This document shows, in pieces, positions 1 to 8,593 of a stretch of DNA of 64,000 nucleotides. Source of the DNA: UBA12481 sp942493265 (GTDB taxonomy: Bacteria; Bacteroidota; Bacteroidia; Bacteroidales; UBA12481); contig OW818688.1 of assembly GCA_942493265.1 (NCBI GenBank), positions 2,046,001 to 2,110,000 on the forward strand. Reading direction: 5' to 3'. Each line of letters begins with the position of its first letter. Positions within the stretch are counted from its first letter, which is position 1. The notes under the pieces were generated by a model, which worked only from the letters and a program-made list of their open reading frames with translations, did no database searches and was not told the DNA's origin. The translations under genes and the position numbers were made by a program.

Positions 1-168
1 AATGTTGCCGTTAAGCCAGAACCAGAATACCCAGATCCGGGCCTCATCCGGAGGACTGGCAAAGTTTTTTTCCAGATCAGATAGGTCAGTTTGGGTTTCT
101 TTTACCGTGCATTGTATCGCGATAATTCCCAATAACAGGCACATCAGAAGGATTGGAAATTTTTTCAT
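1..168 (-). CDS. GH106-like glycosidase lipoprotein, N-terminal fragment
   Basis: The first 56 codons of a leftward gene that continues beyond the window edge. It begins with a lipoprotein signal peptide (hydrophobic core from residue 4, Cys at residue 20) and then reads PPDEARIWVFWFWLNGN. This matches the start of the GH106-type protein encoded at 22585-25473, where the equivalent segment is PPDSVKPRVYWWWLYNR. From this similarity I infer a second GH106-like (alpha-L-rhamnosidase family) outer-membrane or periplasmic enzyme. The catalytic region lies outside the window, so activity cannot be judged. Confidence 0.7.
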   Translation of the reverse strand, partial: MKKFPILLMCLLLGIIAIQCTVKETQTDLSDLEKNFASPPDEARIWVFWFWLNGNI

Positions 169-218
169 GTATGGGTTAAACTCTTAAAATAGGTTCATGG
201 AACCAGTCTGGTTTTCCA

Positions 219-1340
219 TTAGTTGGCTAAAATTCTTACAAGGTCATCATTAATGTAATAAACCTCAGAGCCAACCCTTTTAGTAGTCAATATCCTCGCT
301 GCAACAAGCTCTTCCATTAATTTCGTCAGAGTTGTTCTGGATGTTCTGCCCAGAGTTTCGCCAATGATTTTTGGCTTGATGTATGGCTGATTATAAATGG
401 CTTCATTTACCTCCTTGGAATACCACTTGATTTTCGACTTACCAAAGGACAGCGTTGAATCCATTTGAGCCAGAATTTCATTAATGAGATTATTTGTCAG
501 AACTGAAGTATTCTCAACTGCATCAAGCATGAACAGTATCCATTTTTTCCAGGAGCCTAATTGTGTTACGGTCGCAAGATTATAGTAATAGTCAGATTTG
601 TTGATAATTATGTATTTTGAAAGGTATAGGACCGGTTGATTTAACAGTCCGGCATGAACAAGATAAATCAAATTCAGAATTCTGCCTGTTCTTCCATTAC
701 CGTCTTGAAATGGGTGTATAGCCTCGAATTGATAATGGGCAATACACATCTTGATTAGTGGATCGGGAGAATAATTTTCGTCGTCATTAAGATATTGGAT
801 AAGGTTATCCATCAATCTCTCCACTATGTCAAATCCTCTTGGAGGGGTATAGATAACCTCCCCTGGCCTGAACTGACTTTGCCCTCTTTTAATCACAATA
901 TTGGCCTGTGGTGAGCGGATTCCCGATGTGGTATTCTTGATTTGACGGAAGATTGATAGCACCGATTCAAGATTCAACGTCTTTGTCTCTAATATGTTAT
1001 GGTAGCCTGCCCAAAGTGCTTCCCTATACCTTAAAACCTCCTTCACAGCCGGATCCGTTTTCCCTTCACTGTTGTGGTCCGAAATCGCTTTATAGAGTTC
1101 GTCTTCGGTTGTGAAAATATTTTCAATTTCCGTCGAAGTTTTGGCTTCCTGCAAAGCAATGGTGTTAACGAGCATGTAAGGATTTGGAAGCCTCATTACA
1201 TTGGCATTTACTGATGATAGTGCCCTTGATGCAGAAACCAGTTTCTTTAAAATATCACTGTCATTATTTAACTCTGCAGCAGGAGGGAGAAATGGAAGGT
1301 CATTGTAAGGAATATTTCTGTCGAATTTTAACCTGGTCAT
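219..1340 (-). CDS. Fic family protein with C-terminal winged helix
   Basis: 373 residues. Fic enzymes transfer AMP (or related groups) from nucleotides to hydroxyl side chains of target proteins. The complete core motif HPFQDGNGRTGR lies at residues 209-220 with catalytic His209. Residues 69-74 (STEIEN) fit the class II inhibitory motif [ST]xxxE[GN], so the enzyme should be held inactive by its own N-terminal helix instead of a separate antitoxin; none is encoded next to it. Residues from about 300 to the end look like a winged helix, typical of DNA-binding Fic proteins. It stands alone, and the DNA upstream carries a regular box array, which suggests autoregulation. Target protein unknown. 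Confidence 0.9.
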   Translation of the reverse strand: MTRLKFDRNIPYNDLPFLPPAAELNNDSDILKKLVSASRALSSVNANVMRLPNPYMLVNTIALQEAKTSTEIENIFTTEDELYKAISDHNSEGKTDPAVKEVLRYREALWAGYHNILETKTLNLESVLSIFRQIKNTTSGIRSPQANIVIKRGQSQFRPGEVIYTPPRGFDIVERLMDNLIQYLNDDENYSPDPLIKMCIAHYQFEAIHPFQDGNGRTGRILNLIYLVHAGLLNQPVLYLSKYIIINKSDYYYNLATVTQLGSWKKWILFMLDAVENTSVLTNNLINEILAQMDSTLSFGKSKIKWYSKEVNEAIYNQPYIKPKIIGETLGRTSRTTLTKLMEELVAARILTTKRVGSEVYYINDDLVRILAN

Positions 1341-1343
1341 GGC

Positions 1344-1460
1344 TGTTCAATTTTCACTGAGTTTTGGACATACTTCAAAGATATGTCCAAATTTAATGTA
1401 ATAAAAGGACGCATGTTCAATATTTTGATAATTTTGGACAGGTCGCCAAAACCTGTTCAT
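1344..1460. promoter_or_regulatory. Phased half-site array upstream of fic (six TGTYCAA boxes)
   Basis: Six copies of a 7-base box related to TGTTCAA/TGTCCAA start at 1344, 1364, 1384, 1414, 1434 and 1454. Their orientations are forward, reverse, forward, then forward, reverse, forward. Spacings are 20, 20, 30, 20 and 20 bases, all whole helical turns, so the array is a triplet repeated at a 70-base offset. The 1363-1372 / 1382-1391 arms form a perfect 10-base inverted repeat around the -7 box. The array starts 4 bases upstream of the start codon. I infer an operator bound cooperatively on one DNA face, probably by the Fic protein's own winged helix. Confidence 0.65.
1376..1383 (-). promoter_or_regulatory. 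Bacteroidota -7 box of fic
   Basis: On the minus strand this reads TATCTTTG, a perfect match to the Bacteroidota primary-sigma -7 consensus TAnnTTTG. It lies 36 bases upstream of the start codon and inside the loop and right arm of the inverted repeat. I see no clear -33 TTTG at the usual distance. Confidence 0.55.
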
Positions 1461-1557
1461 TGTAAGCGGCTAGTCTAGGTTGATATTCCAATCTACCTTA
1501 ACAGTAATCTTATGAATATTAATGTCTGCGTGTTGTTTTGGCATTAAAGGCGCGTGA

Positions 1558-2616
1558 TTAGCTCTTCCGGCCTCTTTTATAGTTTTTCATAAATTTCCCG
1601 AAATCCTTGTCCTTTTTTCGCCGTTCGGCTGCTGTGGATTCATAATGAGCCTTTTCCCTTTCCATTTTAAGGTAGTTTTCCCAGGAGGCTCTGTCAATTT
1701 CCCCTTTTTCAACTGCCTCAATAACTGAGCAGCCAGCTTCATTCGTGTGGGTACAATCGGCGAACCTGCAATGCCGGGCCATGCCGACAATCCTGTCGAA
1801 AGTGATTTCCAGTCCTGCTCCTGTATCGGCAATTCCCACTTCTCTCATTCCGGGATTGTCGACCAGGATTCCGCCATTTTCGAGAACAATCAGTTCCCTG
1901 TGACTGGTAACGTGCCTGCCTTTATTTGTACTCTCACTGATGGCATCGGTTCGCATAACGGATTTGCCGGAAAGATTATTGATCAGGGTGGATTTCCCAA
2001 CGCCGGAGGAGCCCAGCATGCAATAGGTTTTACCTTTTTCGATGGTCCTGTTTACCCTGTCATATCCATCCTGCGATTCGTTGCTTATAGCGATCACCGG
2101 AACATTTTCAATCCGGATTTTAATGTTCTCCAGAATCCCATCAAGCTCCTGCCCGCTGATCAGGTCGATCTTGCTGAGAATGATCACGGGGCTCACTTTT
2201 GACGAATTGCAGATGGTCAGATACCGTTCCAGCCGGTTGATATTGAAATCCCGGTCAGCTGCCTGAACAAGAAAGGCATAATCAATGTTTACCGCGATAA
2301 TCTGAATCTCTCCGGAATTTCCGACTGCCTGCCTTTTCAGGGTGGAATATCTGGGTAATATTTTATGAATTACGGCAAAATCGGAATCATAGGTCGTAAG
2401 CGCAACCCAATCACCTGCAGCCGGAAAATCTTCACGGCTCTTTGCAGCAAACCTGATATGACCGGTTATCTCGGCTTCAAATTCACCTTCAGTGGTTCTG
2501 ACGATATAACGTTCTTTATGTTCAGCGATTACCCTTCCGATCTCAAAACAATCCAGGTTATTCTCAACCCTGAATTTTTCAAGGTCATCATTATATCCAA
2601 GATCTTCCAGGTTCAT
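1558..2616 (-). CDS. rsgA: Ribosome small subunit-dependent GTPase A
   Basis: 352 residues, close to the family's usual length. RsgA checks the maturing 30S subunit and releases RbfA on GTP hydrolysis. An N-terminal OB-fold spans about residues 20-95. The circularly permuted GTPase order is visible: G4 (LSKID, 147-151) comes first, then the P-loop GSSGVGKST (202-210), then G3 DNPG (253-256). The C-terminal zinc site uses Cys283, Cys288, His290 and Cys296. Its start lies 16 bases after the stop of the upstream symporter gene, so the two are probably co-transcribed. Confidence 0.97.
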   Translation of the reverse strand: MNLEDLGYNDDLEKFRVENNLDCFEIGRVIAEHKERYIVRTTEGEFEAEITGHIRFAAKSREDFPAAGDWVALTTYDSDFAVIHKILPRYSTLKRQAVGNSGEIQIIAVNIDYAFLVQAADRDFNINRLERYLTICNSSKVSPVIILSKIDLISGQELDGILENIKIRIENVPVIAISNESQDGYDRVNRTIEKGKTYCMLGSSGVGKSTLINNLSGKSVMRTDAISESTNKGRHVTSHRELIVLENGGILVDNPGMREVGIADTGAGLEITFDRIVGMARHCRFADCTHTNEAGCSVIEAVEKGEIDRASWENYLKMEREKAHYESTAAERRKKDKDFGKFMKNYKRGRKS

Positions 2617-2632
2617 CTGCCTTTTTCGTCAA

Positions 2633-4486
2633 CTACCAGAAGTATGCATAAAGTGTAACAATAATAACCACGATACCAATGGCGCCGAACAGGAATCTCT
2701 TGTCGGTATTAAAGAGTGAAGGATCAATGTCGTATGCTTTTGCATCCTTTAATCCCGACTTGGCATTGGAAAACATGATAATCGACAGGAAGCCCATCAT
2801 GAAGGTCATCATGAAAATGGAATGGAATCCTAAATGACGCATGCTCATTCCAAACAGATCGGTGCCCCAGATGACTCCTGCCAATAAGGTAATGGCGGAA
2901 ACGATCCCAAATGCCCAACCGGCAGTGGTGAAACGTTTCTGGTTTTTCTCTGATAATTTTTCAGCTTTCACGTGATGCTTATCAGTCAGGGTAAGGATTA
3001 CAGCCACCGAAATCAATATCATGCATACATAACCCATACGGATGATAAAGGGCAATTCGGGCAGCGCTATTTTCATCAGAATACCGATCGGCAAGGTGGC
3101 GATGGTTGTCCAGAGAGCTGCGCGGTTTGTGGCACGTTTCCATAAAATACCCATACCGAATACCACCACAACGCCCGGATAGATAAATCCGGTATATTCC
3201 TGAATGTACTGGAATGCCTGGTCGAGACCGCCCAATAATGGTTTTGCGGCAAACATGGCGACTACCAGAGCAACCAAAGCAGAGATACGACCGACTTTCA
3301 CCAGCTGGCGTTCAGTTGCCTTTTTGTTAATCAGCGGCTTGTAAATGTCGAGGGTAAAGATCGTTGATGTTGAGTTCAGCATGGAGGCCAGTGAGGAAAC
3401 AACGGCAGCTACCAGGGCGGCAAATGCCAGTCCGCGGATTCCTGCAGGAGCAAAGTTGCGCAGCAACCACGGATAGGCATCATCGGCACGTTCGATGGTA
3501 CCGCTCAGACCTACCAGATTTTGCTGTAAATCGGGATTGTTAAACAATACATAGGCAACGATTCCTGGAATGATAACAATGATCGGGATCAGAATTTTCA
3601 GATATCCGGCGAAAATGAGTCCGCGTTTTGCTTCGGCCAGGTTTTTTGCGGCCAACCCTTTTTGAATGATATATTGGTTGAATCCCCAGTATCCGATATT
3701 GGTCAGCCACATAGCCCCGAAGATTACAGCCAGGCCGGGAAGATCCTTGAAAAATGCAGGGGAAACATTCTGGTCGATAATCATATTGAAATGCAAATCC
3801 CCGGGCACTTGCCGAACTCGGTCCAAAATCGTAACAAAACCGTCGATGGCATTGCCGCCACCAACTGCACCGAGGGCAAAGAAGGCAGTAATCAAACCAC
3901 CTCCAACCAGGAATACAACCTGGATGACATCGGTCCAGGCTACAGCTTTCAGCCCGCCGTAGATGGAATAGATTCCGGCAAAGATCAATAGCCCAGGAAC
4001 TCCCCATACCATCGGAACACCAAGAATTTGTTTCATGGCAATGGCGCCCAGCCAGGCAACCGAGGTAAGGTTGACAAAAACGTAAACCAATAACCAGAAA
4101 AACGAAAAGAAAAAGCTCACCCCTTGTCCGTAGCGTTCCTTAGCCAATTGGGGAATGGTAAATATTTTCTTTTCGATCATCTGGGGGAGCAGGTATTTTG
4201 CAACCAGGATCAGGGTGATGGCTGCAAGCCACTCATAGGCTGCAATTCCAAGCCCAATTCTGAACCCGGAACCCGACATGCCGATAAAATGCTCAGCTGA
4301 AATGTTGGCAGCGATCAGGGAAGCTCCGATAGCCCACCACGAAAGTGTGCCGCCGGCCAAAAAATAATCCTTGGAATCTTTCTCCTCGCCTTTCTTCGTT
4401 CTCGACAGCCACAGTCCCAACCCAACGATTAAAATGGCATAAGCCACAAAAATCACATAGTCGATGGTTGTAAATCCTGCATTCAT
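2633..4486 (-). CDS. Sodium:solute symporter, SGLT-like
   Basis: 617 residues with about 14 hydrophobic spans, an inner-membrane cotransporter of the SSS family. The N-terminal YFLAGG...WWAIGASLIAANIS region is the typical TM1-TM2 signature of vSGLT-like sugar/sodium symporters. The length slightly exceeds the usual 500-580 residues because of extra C-terminal membrane helices after about residue 500. The substrate cannot be read from sequence; sugar is the most likely guess. It is followed by rsgA with a short gap and preceded by a 156-base spacer that separates it from kdpE. Confidence 0.9.
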   Translation of the reverse strand: MNAGFTTIDYVIFVAYAILIVGLGLWLSRTKKGEEKDSKDYFLAGGTLSWWAIGASLIAANISAEHFIGMSGSGFRIGLGIAAYEWLAAITLILVAKYLLPQMIEKKIFTIPQLAKERYGQGVSFFFSFFWLLVYVFVNLTSVAWLGAIAMKQILGVPMVWGVPGLLIFAGIYSIYGGLKAVAWTDVIQVVFLVGGGLITAFFALGAVGGGNAIDGFVTILDRVRQVPGDLHFNMIIDQNVSPAFFKDLPGLAVIFGAMWLTNIGYWGFNQYIIQKGLAAKNLAEAKRGLIFAGYLKILIPIIVIIPGIVAYVLFNNPDLQQNLVGLSGTIERADDAYPWLLRNFAPAGIRGLAFAALVAAVVSSLASMLNSTSTIFTLDIYKPLINKKATERQLVKVGRISALVALVVAMFAAKPLLGGLDQAFQYIQEYTGFIYPGVVVVFGMGILWKRATNRAALWTTIATLPIGILMKIALPELPFIIRMGYVCMILISVAVILTLTDKHHVKAEKLSEKNQKRFTTAGWAFGIVSAITLLAGVIWGTDLFGMSMRHLGFHSIFMMTFMMGFLSIIMFSNAKSGLKDAKAYDIDPSLFNTDKRFLFGAIGIVVIIVTLYAYFW

Positions 4487-4642
4487 AAATTCTTATTTAT
4501 CAATTATATAAATGGAATAACGTTCGGTTTGCCAATGTTGACGGTTTAATCGCCAACAATAATAGGAATTTATCCGTTGGTCTGCAATTCTGACATCAAT
4601 CATCGCGGGTACTGAAAGATAGCTCCACCCCAGGGATGAATG

Positions 4643-5326
4643 TCATCCGCCAAACCGGTATCCGATGCCCGACTCTGTATTCAGGAGGCGGGGCTTTGCC
4701 GGATTTTCTTCAATCTTTTTTCGAAGTTGGGCCATAAAAACCCGGAGATATTGGGTTTGTTCAATATACCCGAAGCCCCAGATTTCCCTGAGTATATGCT
4801 GATGGGTTAAAACCCTGCCTTCGTTCCGGGCCAGCAACGCGAGCAGGGAGAATTCGGTGGAGGTGAGTTTTATCAATTCATCTCCTTTATGTACGGTATG
4901 ACTGCCTAAATCGATGGTCAGTTCACCGAAAGTCAAAACGGGATTGTCGCCAACACCCTGACTCTGCCGGATGGCCACCCTGATTCTTGCCAGGAGCTCA
5001 CCGGTGTGAAAGGGCTTGGTGAGGTAATCATTGGCGCCATTGTCGAGGGCCCTGATAATATCATCTTCTGAATTTCGCACGGATAATATGAGGATCGGCT
5101 TCTGATACCATTCCCGAAGCCGTTTCAGAATATCCAAACCATCAGCATCGGGAAGACCCAGGTCGAGTAGGATGAGTATCGGATGCATGGTTGCCGCCAG
5201 CACCAATCCTTCTTTGCCTGTTGAGGCTTCGGCTATTTTATAACCATCGGCTGAAAGGGTGATCTCAAGCAAACGGCGAATCTGAACTTCATCGTCGATA
5301 ATCAGTATGGTACCCGGATTTGTCAT
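4643..5326 (-). CDS. kdpE: Response regulator KdpE
   Basis: 227 residues, OmpR-type: receiver domain 1-120 with phospho-acceptor Asp55 (LLDLGLPD) and acidic pair at 11-12, then a winged-helix DNA-binding domain ending GIGYRFGG. KdpE activates the kdp operon after phosphorylation by KdpD. Identification rests on direct adjacency to kdpD (no gap) at the end of the kdp run. Confidence 0.95.
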   Translation of the reverse strand: MTNPGTILIIDDEVQIRRLLEITLSADGYKIAEASTGKEGLVLAATMHPILILLDLGLPDADGLDILKRLREWYQKPILILSVRNSEDDIIRALDNGANDYLTKPFHTGELLARIRVAIRQSQGVGDNPVLTFGELTIDLGSHTVHKGDELIKLTSTEFSLLALLARNEGRVLTHQHILREIWGFGYIEQTQYLRVFMAQLRKKIEENPAKPRLLNTESGIGYRFGG

Positions 5327-8014
5327 TTAATCATCTAATTTGTTGATGGTATTTATTTCAGATGCTTTTGAAGGAATCCTGATGGTGAAAAGTGCCCCGC
5401 CGTTTTGACGGTTTTCTGCCTGTACAGTTCCCTGGTGGGCTTCTACAAAGCCTTTCACTATTGATAATCCCAAACCGGTTCCACCTGCCGCCGATTCCTT
5501 GCCCCGGTAAAATTTATTGAATACCGAATTCAGTTCATCCCCCGGAAAACCCTTGCCGCGGTCCATAACCTGAATGGTGAGAAACCCGTTATCGTAAAAA
5601 AACTTGAGCCTGATATTGGTTCCCGCAGGTGCGTTTTGTGTGGCATTTAAAATCAGGTTGTGAAGCACCTGTTCCATCAGTCCGAAATCAATTTGCACCA
5701 ATGGCATCTCGGCCGGAATGACAATCGAAAACCTGAAAGGGGTCAATTCGGCCATCAGATTGTTCGCCAATTTATTAGCCAGATCGTGTACGTCGCACCA
5801 GTCGGGCCGGGACGAAATTCTTCCCGATTCCAGTCTCGACATGTTGAGCAGATTTTCAATGAGCCGGTTGAGCCGGACTGATGCGGTATTTATCTCCCCA
5901 TACAATTTCCGTTTGGTTTCATCGGGATAGCTTTGTGTTAAAAGGGAATCAGATGCACCCATGATGGTGGCCACCGGGATTCGCAATTCATGCGATATTG
6001 AATTGAACAGTGTTTTATATAATTTTTCCGATTCATTGAGTAAATAGGTCTTTTTGGCAGCATTACGCAAAAATTCCCGTTCAAATTTCCCGGATATCTG
6101 TGAAAGCAGCGCTTCCCAAAACTGATCCTCCCCTTGTGTAAGAACCACTTCGTGTTTAACCGCAATAACTCCGATGTTGTCATTAATCCCGGTGAGGGGG
6201 TAAATGGTATATTCGGTGGAGGGCAGGGTATCGGTATGCTTACCGGCTTTGAGGGAATGTCGGAAAACCCAGTTTGCAATGCTGAAATCGTTTTCCGACA
6301 AAACCATATCAGTATTATTCATCAGGCTGTTTTCCAGCTGATTTATTTCGTTTTTCAGGATTAATGCACAATCCAGCCTGAAATATTTTTGTATGTACCG
6401 AACGGCAACTCCGGCAACTTCCCTGATACCCGACGTCATCGAAAGTTCCCTGGTAATTTCGTACAGGGCCTGGGTGCGCTCTTCACGAATCCTGATCTTT
6501 TTTTCCTGACGCCTGATTCTGGAAGTTAAAATGCCATTCAGCAGGGCTATGGTAAAAAACATGATCAGCATTAATACGTCAACCGGTTCCCCGATGTGAA
6601 AGGTGAACGGCGGTGGTATAAAGAAAAAATCCCAGATCATGGCGCTGAGTGCTGCAGCAAGCAATATGGGCCCGGTTCCGTAGAATACGGCAAGAATGGA
6701 AACCAGGAACAGCAATATCAGGGAAACAACCTGGTAGCCGGTAAATTCTTTAAGAAGGTAACAGATTACAGATGTGAGTATTACATAAAATGCAGGAATG
6801 AGATATTGCCGTAATTTCGATGTAAAGGGCGGAAGTGAAACCATCTCCCGGAAATGATCCCTGGCCTGCCGGTCCGACCCCAGAATATAAACATCGATGT
6901 TCCCGCTGTACCGGATGAGCCTGTTTACAAAATTTCCCATCCGAAACATGGAAAACAGGTTGCGCACCCTCGGTTTGCCAACAATGATATGGGTAATATT
7001 CTCTTTCTGAGCAAAATCCACAATGGCTTTAACTATATCATAGTTGGTGATAATCCGGAATTTAATTCCAAGCTGTTTGGCCAGCTTGATATTCCTGTCG
7101 AGCTGCCGGTGTTCGGCAACAGACAAATTCCGGGATGTTTCCACGTAGATGGCCTGTATACCGGCTCCCATGGAGTAGGAAAGATTCTTCGCCCAGCGGA
7201 GTACGCGGGTAGATTGCTGCCGGTAATCAATTGCCACCAGCAGGTGCAATCCTGATTTCCAGGGACCCCGGATCCTCTTGTGGTGCAGGTAATCATGCAA
7301 TTGCCTGTCAACACGATCCGCAACGATGCGCAATGCCATCTCGCGAAGCGCATTGATATTTCCAACCCTGAAGAAATTGTCGATTGCTTCCCGGGAACGT
7401 TCCGGGGTGTAAACTTTCCCTTCAGATAGCCGCTGCAGCAATTCCTCAGGGGTCAGGTCAACCAGCTCCACCTCTTCAGCGTTCTCAAAAATCTCATCCG
7501 GCACCGTTTCCCTCACCGTAATCCCGGTGATCTGGGCAACGGTATCCGACCGGCTTTCGAGGTGCTGTACATTCAGGGTGGTATAAACATCGATACCTAG
7601 TTCCAGAATTTCCTGAACATCCTGATATCGCTTGGTATGCCGGCTGCCCGGCGCATTGGTGTGTGCGAGCTCGTCAACCAGTACGATTCCGGGTTTACGT
7701 TCGAGTATGGCATCGAGGTCCATCTCTTCCACCAGCGTGGTTTTATAAGGATATACCTTGCGCGGAACCACCTCAAAGCCCTTGACTAAAGAGGTGGTTT
7801 CTTTGCGGTTATGCGTTTCAATATATCCAATGATAATATCAAAGCCTTTAACTTTTTCATTATGAGCAGTCTGGAGCATGGAGTAGGTTTTGCCAACACC
7901 CGCGCACATTCCGAAAAAAATCTTGAGCTTACCCCGTTTGCTTTTTTCTTCCTCATTGGCCAGCGAAGCTAAAAGCTCATCGGGATCAGGCCTGTTATCT
8001 TGAAAGGCATTCAT
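5327..8014 (-). CDS. kdpD: Potassium-limitation sensor kinase KdpD
   Basis: 895 residues, the usual KdpD length. Domains in order: KdpD N-terminal domain with Walker A GMCAGVGKT (35-43) and the LVDELAHTNAPGSRH segment, a universal-stress-protein-like domain (about 255-375), four close membrane spans (DUF4118, about 405-500), a GAF-like region, and the kinase core with SHELRIP (H-box) and GGTGLGLSI (G-box). It senses low potassium and ionic stress at the inner membrane and phosphorylates KdpE. Its ATG overlaps the kdpC stop (ATGA at 8011-8014). Confidence 0.97.
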   Translation of the reverse strand: MNAFQDNRPDPDELLASLANEEEKSKRGKLKIFFGMCAGVGKTYSMLQTAHNEKVKGFDIIIGYIETHNRKETTSLVKGFEVVPRKVYPYKTTLVEEMDLDAILERKPGIVLVDELAHTNAPGSRHTKRYQDVQEILELGIDVYTTLNVQHLESRSDTVAQITGITVRETVPDEIFENAEEVELVDLTPEELLQRLSEGKVYTPERSREAIDNFFRVGNINALREMALRIVADRVDRQLHDYLHHKRIRGPWKSGLHLLVAIDYRQQSTRVLRWAKNLSYSMGAGIQAIYVETSRNLSVAEHRQLDRNIKLAKQLGIKFRIITNYDIVKAIVDFAQKENITHIIVGKPRVRNLFSMFRMGNFVNRLIRYSGNIDVYILGSDRQARDHFREMVSLPPFTSKLRQYLIPAFYVILTSVICYLLKEFTGYQVVSLILLFLVSILAVFYGTGPILLAAALSAMIWDFFFIPPPFTFHIGEPVDVLMLIMFFTIALLNGILTSRIRRQEKKIRIREERTQALYEITRELSMTSGIREVAGVAVRYIQKYFRLDCALILKNEINQLENSLMNNTDMVLSENDFSIANWVFRHSLKAGKHTDTLPSTEYTIYPLTGINDNIGVIAVKHEVVLTQGEDQFWEALLSQISGKFEREFLRNAAKKTYLLNESEKLYKTLFNSISHELRIPVATIMGASDSLLTQSYPDETKRKLYGEINTASVRLNRLIENLLNMSRLESGRISSRPDWCDVHDLANKLANNLMAELTPFRFSIVIPAEMPLVQIDFGLMEQVLHNLILNATQNAPAGTNIRLKFFYDNGFLTIQVMDRGKGFPGDELNSVFNKFYRGKESAAGGTGLGLSIVKGFVEAHQGTVQAENRQNGGALFTIRIPSKASEINTINKLDD

Positions 8015-8583
8015 TTTATCCGATCAGAATATAAATTTAGCAATAATACATTCACCTTTTGGTCACCAAGGAATAGGAATTGAGGTGCCTCAGTGAGTTC
8101 CTGTATGGATTTAATCAGCTGCTGCCTTTGCATTTCACTGAAATTCCTAGCTTTGGCTATACGATCCACCTGCAATACGGCTGCCCCCGGTGAGATGTGC
8201 GGATCGAGGCCACTGGCCGATGCAAATAGCATCTCAGAAGAGATATCAGTTAAACTATCCAGTTGATTGAATTCAATAAATTGCCTTTTGCGAAGCGAAA
8301 CCAGCTCTTTCAGTTTTTGATTGGTCAACCCGTAATTCGAACCTCCTGAGGGGAACGGTTCATACAAAACAGCTGATGGGCGTGAGGTGAAATAGATTGT
8401 GCTGTCAAACTGCTGGCCAATGAGTTCACTTCCAACAATATTCCCGTCTTCGATTATCAGGCTTCCGTTGGCTTTAAAAGGAAAGACCAGCTGGGCAATT
8501 CCGGTTATAAAGAGCGGGTAAATAATTCCCGTGAGGAGCGTAAAAAAGAGAAATATTTTCAATGAGATTGCAAGGGTTTTCAT
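8011..8583 (-). CDS. kdpC: Potassium-transporting ATPase subunit KdpC
   Basis: 190 residues with one N-terminal membrane span and the family signatures SGSNYG-like (GGSNYGLTN) and ASGLDPHISPGAA. KdpC is the periplasm-facing subunit that stabilises the KdpFABC complex and raises its affinity for potassium and ATP. It lies between kdpB (10-base gap) and kdpD (4-base overlap). Confidence 0.96.
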   Translation of the reverse strand: MKTLAISLKIFLFFTLLTGIIYPLFITGIAQLVFPFKANGSLIIEDGNIVGSELIGQQFDSTIYFTSRPSAVLYEPFPSGGSNYGLTNQKLKELVSLRKRQFIEFNQLDSLTDISSEMLFASASGLDPHISPGAAVLQVDRIAKARNFSEMQRQQLIKSIQELTEAPQFLFLGDQKVNVLLLNLYSDRIK

Positions 8584-8593
8584 TTCAAACGGA

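Noticed and set aside
219..1340. Two-gene Fic toxin/antitoxin pair
   Set aside because: The inhibitory helix is within the protein (class II) and no small antitoxin gene is adjacent.
1747..2202. Open frame on the plus strand inside rsgA
   Set aside because: Antisense shadow of the rsgA coding frame, with no promoter or family signal.
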